Shown here in pieces: positions 5,313 through 5,525 of a DNA stretch of 5,525 bases. The DNA lies in contig CAJGCQ010000073.1 of NCBI GenBank assembly GCA_904501875.1, positions 1 to 5,525 of the forward strand. The letters are read 5' to 3'. The notes under the pieces are model-generated. The model ran no database searches. It saw nothing but the letters and a program-made list of their open reading frames with translations, and had not been told where the DNA came from. Origin of the DNA: Clostridiaceae bacterium (GTDB taxonomy: Bacteria > Bacillota > Clostridia > Oscillospirales > Acutalibacteraceae). Each line of letters starts with the position of its first letter. The stretch's first letter is position 1. Made by a program: the position numbers and the translations under genes.

Positions 5313-5525
5313 TTAAAAAACTTCCCCGCCTATTATAACGGTTTTAAGATTGATTTCATCATCAACTATAAGTAAATCCGCATCGTAGCCCTTAGCAATA
5401 CGGCCTTTTTTGATACCCAGCATATTTGCAGGGGTTTCGCTTGCCATTTTCACTGCATCCTCAAACTGAATACCGAATTTTACGGCAGTTTTAACACAAT
5501 CAAGTAAAGTTGCTCTGCTGCCTGC
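5313..5525 (-). CDS. nagA: N-acetylglucosamine-6-phosphate deacetylase, C-terminal 70 residues; 5' part outside window
   Basis: Amidohydrolase that removes the acetyl group from GlcNAc-6-phosphate, giving glucosamine-6-phosphate for amino-sugar use and cell-wall recycling. Only the C-terminus is visible. The minus strand is open from the window edge and begins AGSRATLLDCVKTAVKFGI, matching the AGS-x-LT..-..V.. segment of NagA. It continues AVKMASETPANMLGI, then KKGRIAKGYDADLLIVDDE, the amidohydrolase C-terminal signature in which the chain returns to the beta-sandwich domain. It ends INLKTVIIGGEVF and TAA. The metal-binding His residues and catalytic Asp are outside the window. The combination of the AGS start, TPA..LGI and G-D/N-A-DL favours NagA over other amidohydrolases such as dihydroorotase or adenine deaminase, which share only the last part. 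nagB or a GntR regulator might lie upstream, but cannot be seen. Confidence 0.87.
   Translation of the reverse strand, partial: AGSRATLLDCVKTAVKFGIQFEDAVKMASETPANMLGIKKGRIAKGYDADLLIVDDEINLKTVIIGGEVF

Overview
The window looks like a chromosomal housekeeping segment from a low-to-moderate-GC Firmicute, most likely a gut clostridium of the Ruminococcaceae/Oscillospiraceae type. The reasons are TTGACA/TATAAT-type promoters, G-rich Shine-Dalgarno sites, an AbrB-type regulator with a Cys-x2-Cys tail, the archaeal/eukaryote-like form of prolyl-tRNA synthetase, and a small 'YFLY...GG' protein of a kind I associate with clostridia. This placement is inference; no rRNA or other marker is present. There are no insertion sequences, CRISPR arrays or tRNAs, and no phage genes.

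Layout, left to right. (1) Plus strand, 1-678: 3' part of a HAD phosphatase whose N-terminus lies outside the window. (2) Plus strand, 721-1957: a near-consensus promoter, an XRE-type DNA-binding protein with four membrane segments, and, one base after its stop, uracil-DNA glycosylase (ung). The promoter places the transcription start on or beside the A of the first ATG, so this mRNA looks leaderless. (3) Plus strand, 2030-2290: a short AbrB-like regulator with its own promoter and strong RBS, ended by a hairpin terminator that it shares with the converging minus-strand pair. (4) Minus strand, 3224-2338: acyl carrier protein followed 14 bases later by an SGNH hydrolase. (5) Plus strand, 3467-4900: proS, transcribed divergently from the acyl carrier protein gene. 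The two promoters face away from each other across an AT-rich spacer. The proS leader is only about 60 nt, carries a hairpin resembling a T-box antiterminator next to the start codon, and has no ordinary Shine-Dalgarno site. A strong hairpin terminator follows proS. (6) Minus strand, 5197-4964: a 77-residue uncharacterised protein. (7) A GC-rich gap of about 115 bases. (8) Minus strand, 5525-5313: the last 70 codons of an N-acetylglucosamine-6-phosphate deacetylase (nagA).

The genes do not form one pathway. Two pairings look meaningful: the membrane-anchored regulator with ung, and acyl carrier protein with an SGNH hydrolase that could act on an acyl thioester or ester. I found no convincing new multi-gene system. 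The least ordinary features are regulatory: the leaderless start, the proS leader and the unexplained GC-rich gap near 5217-5280.
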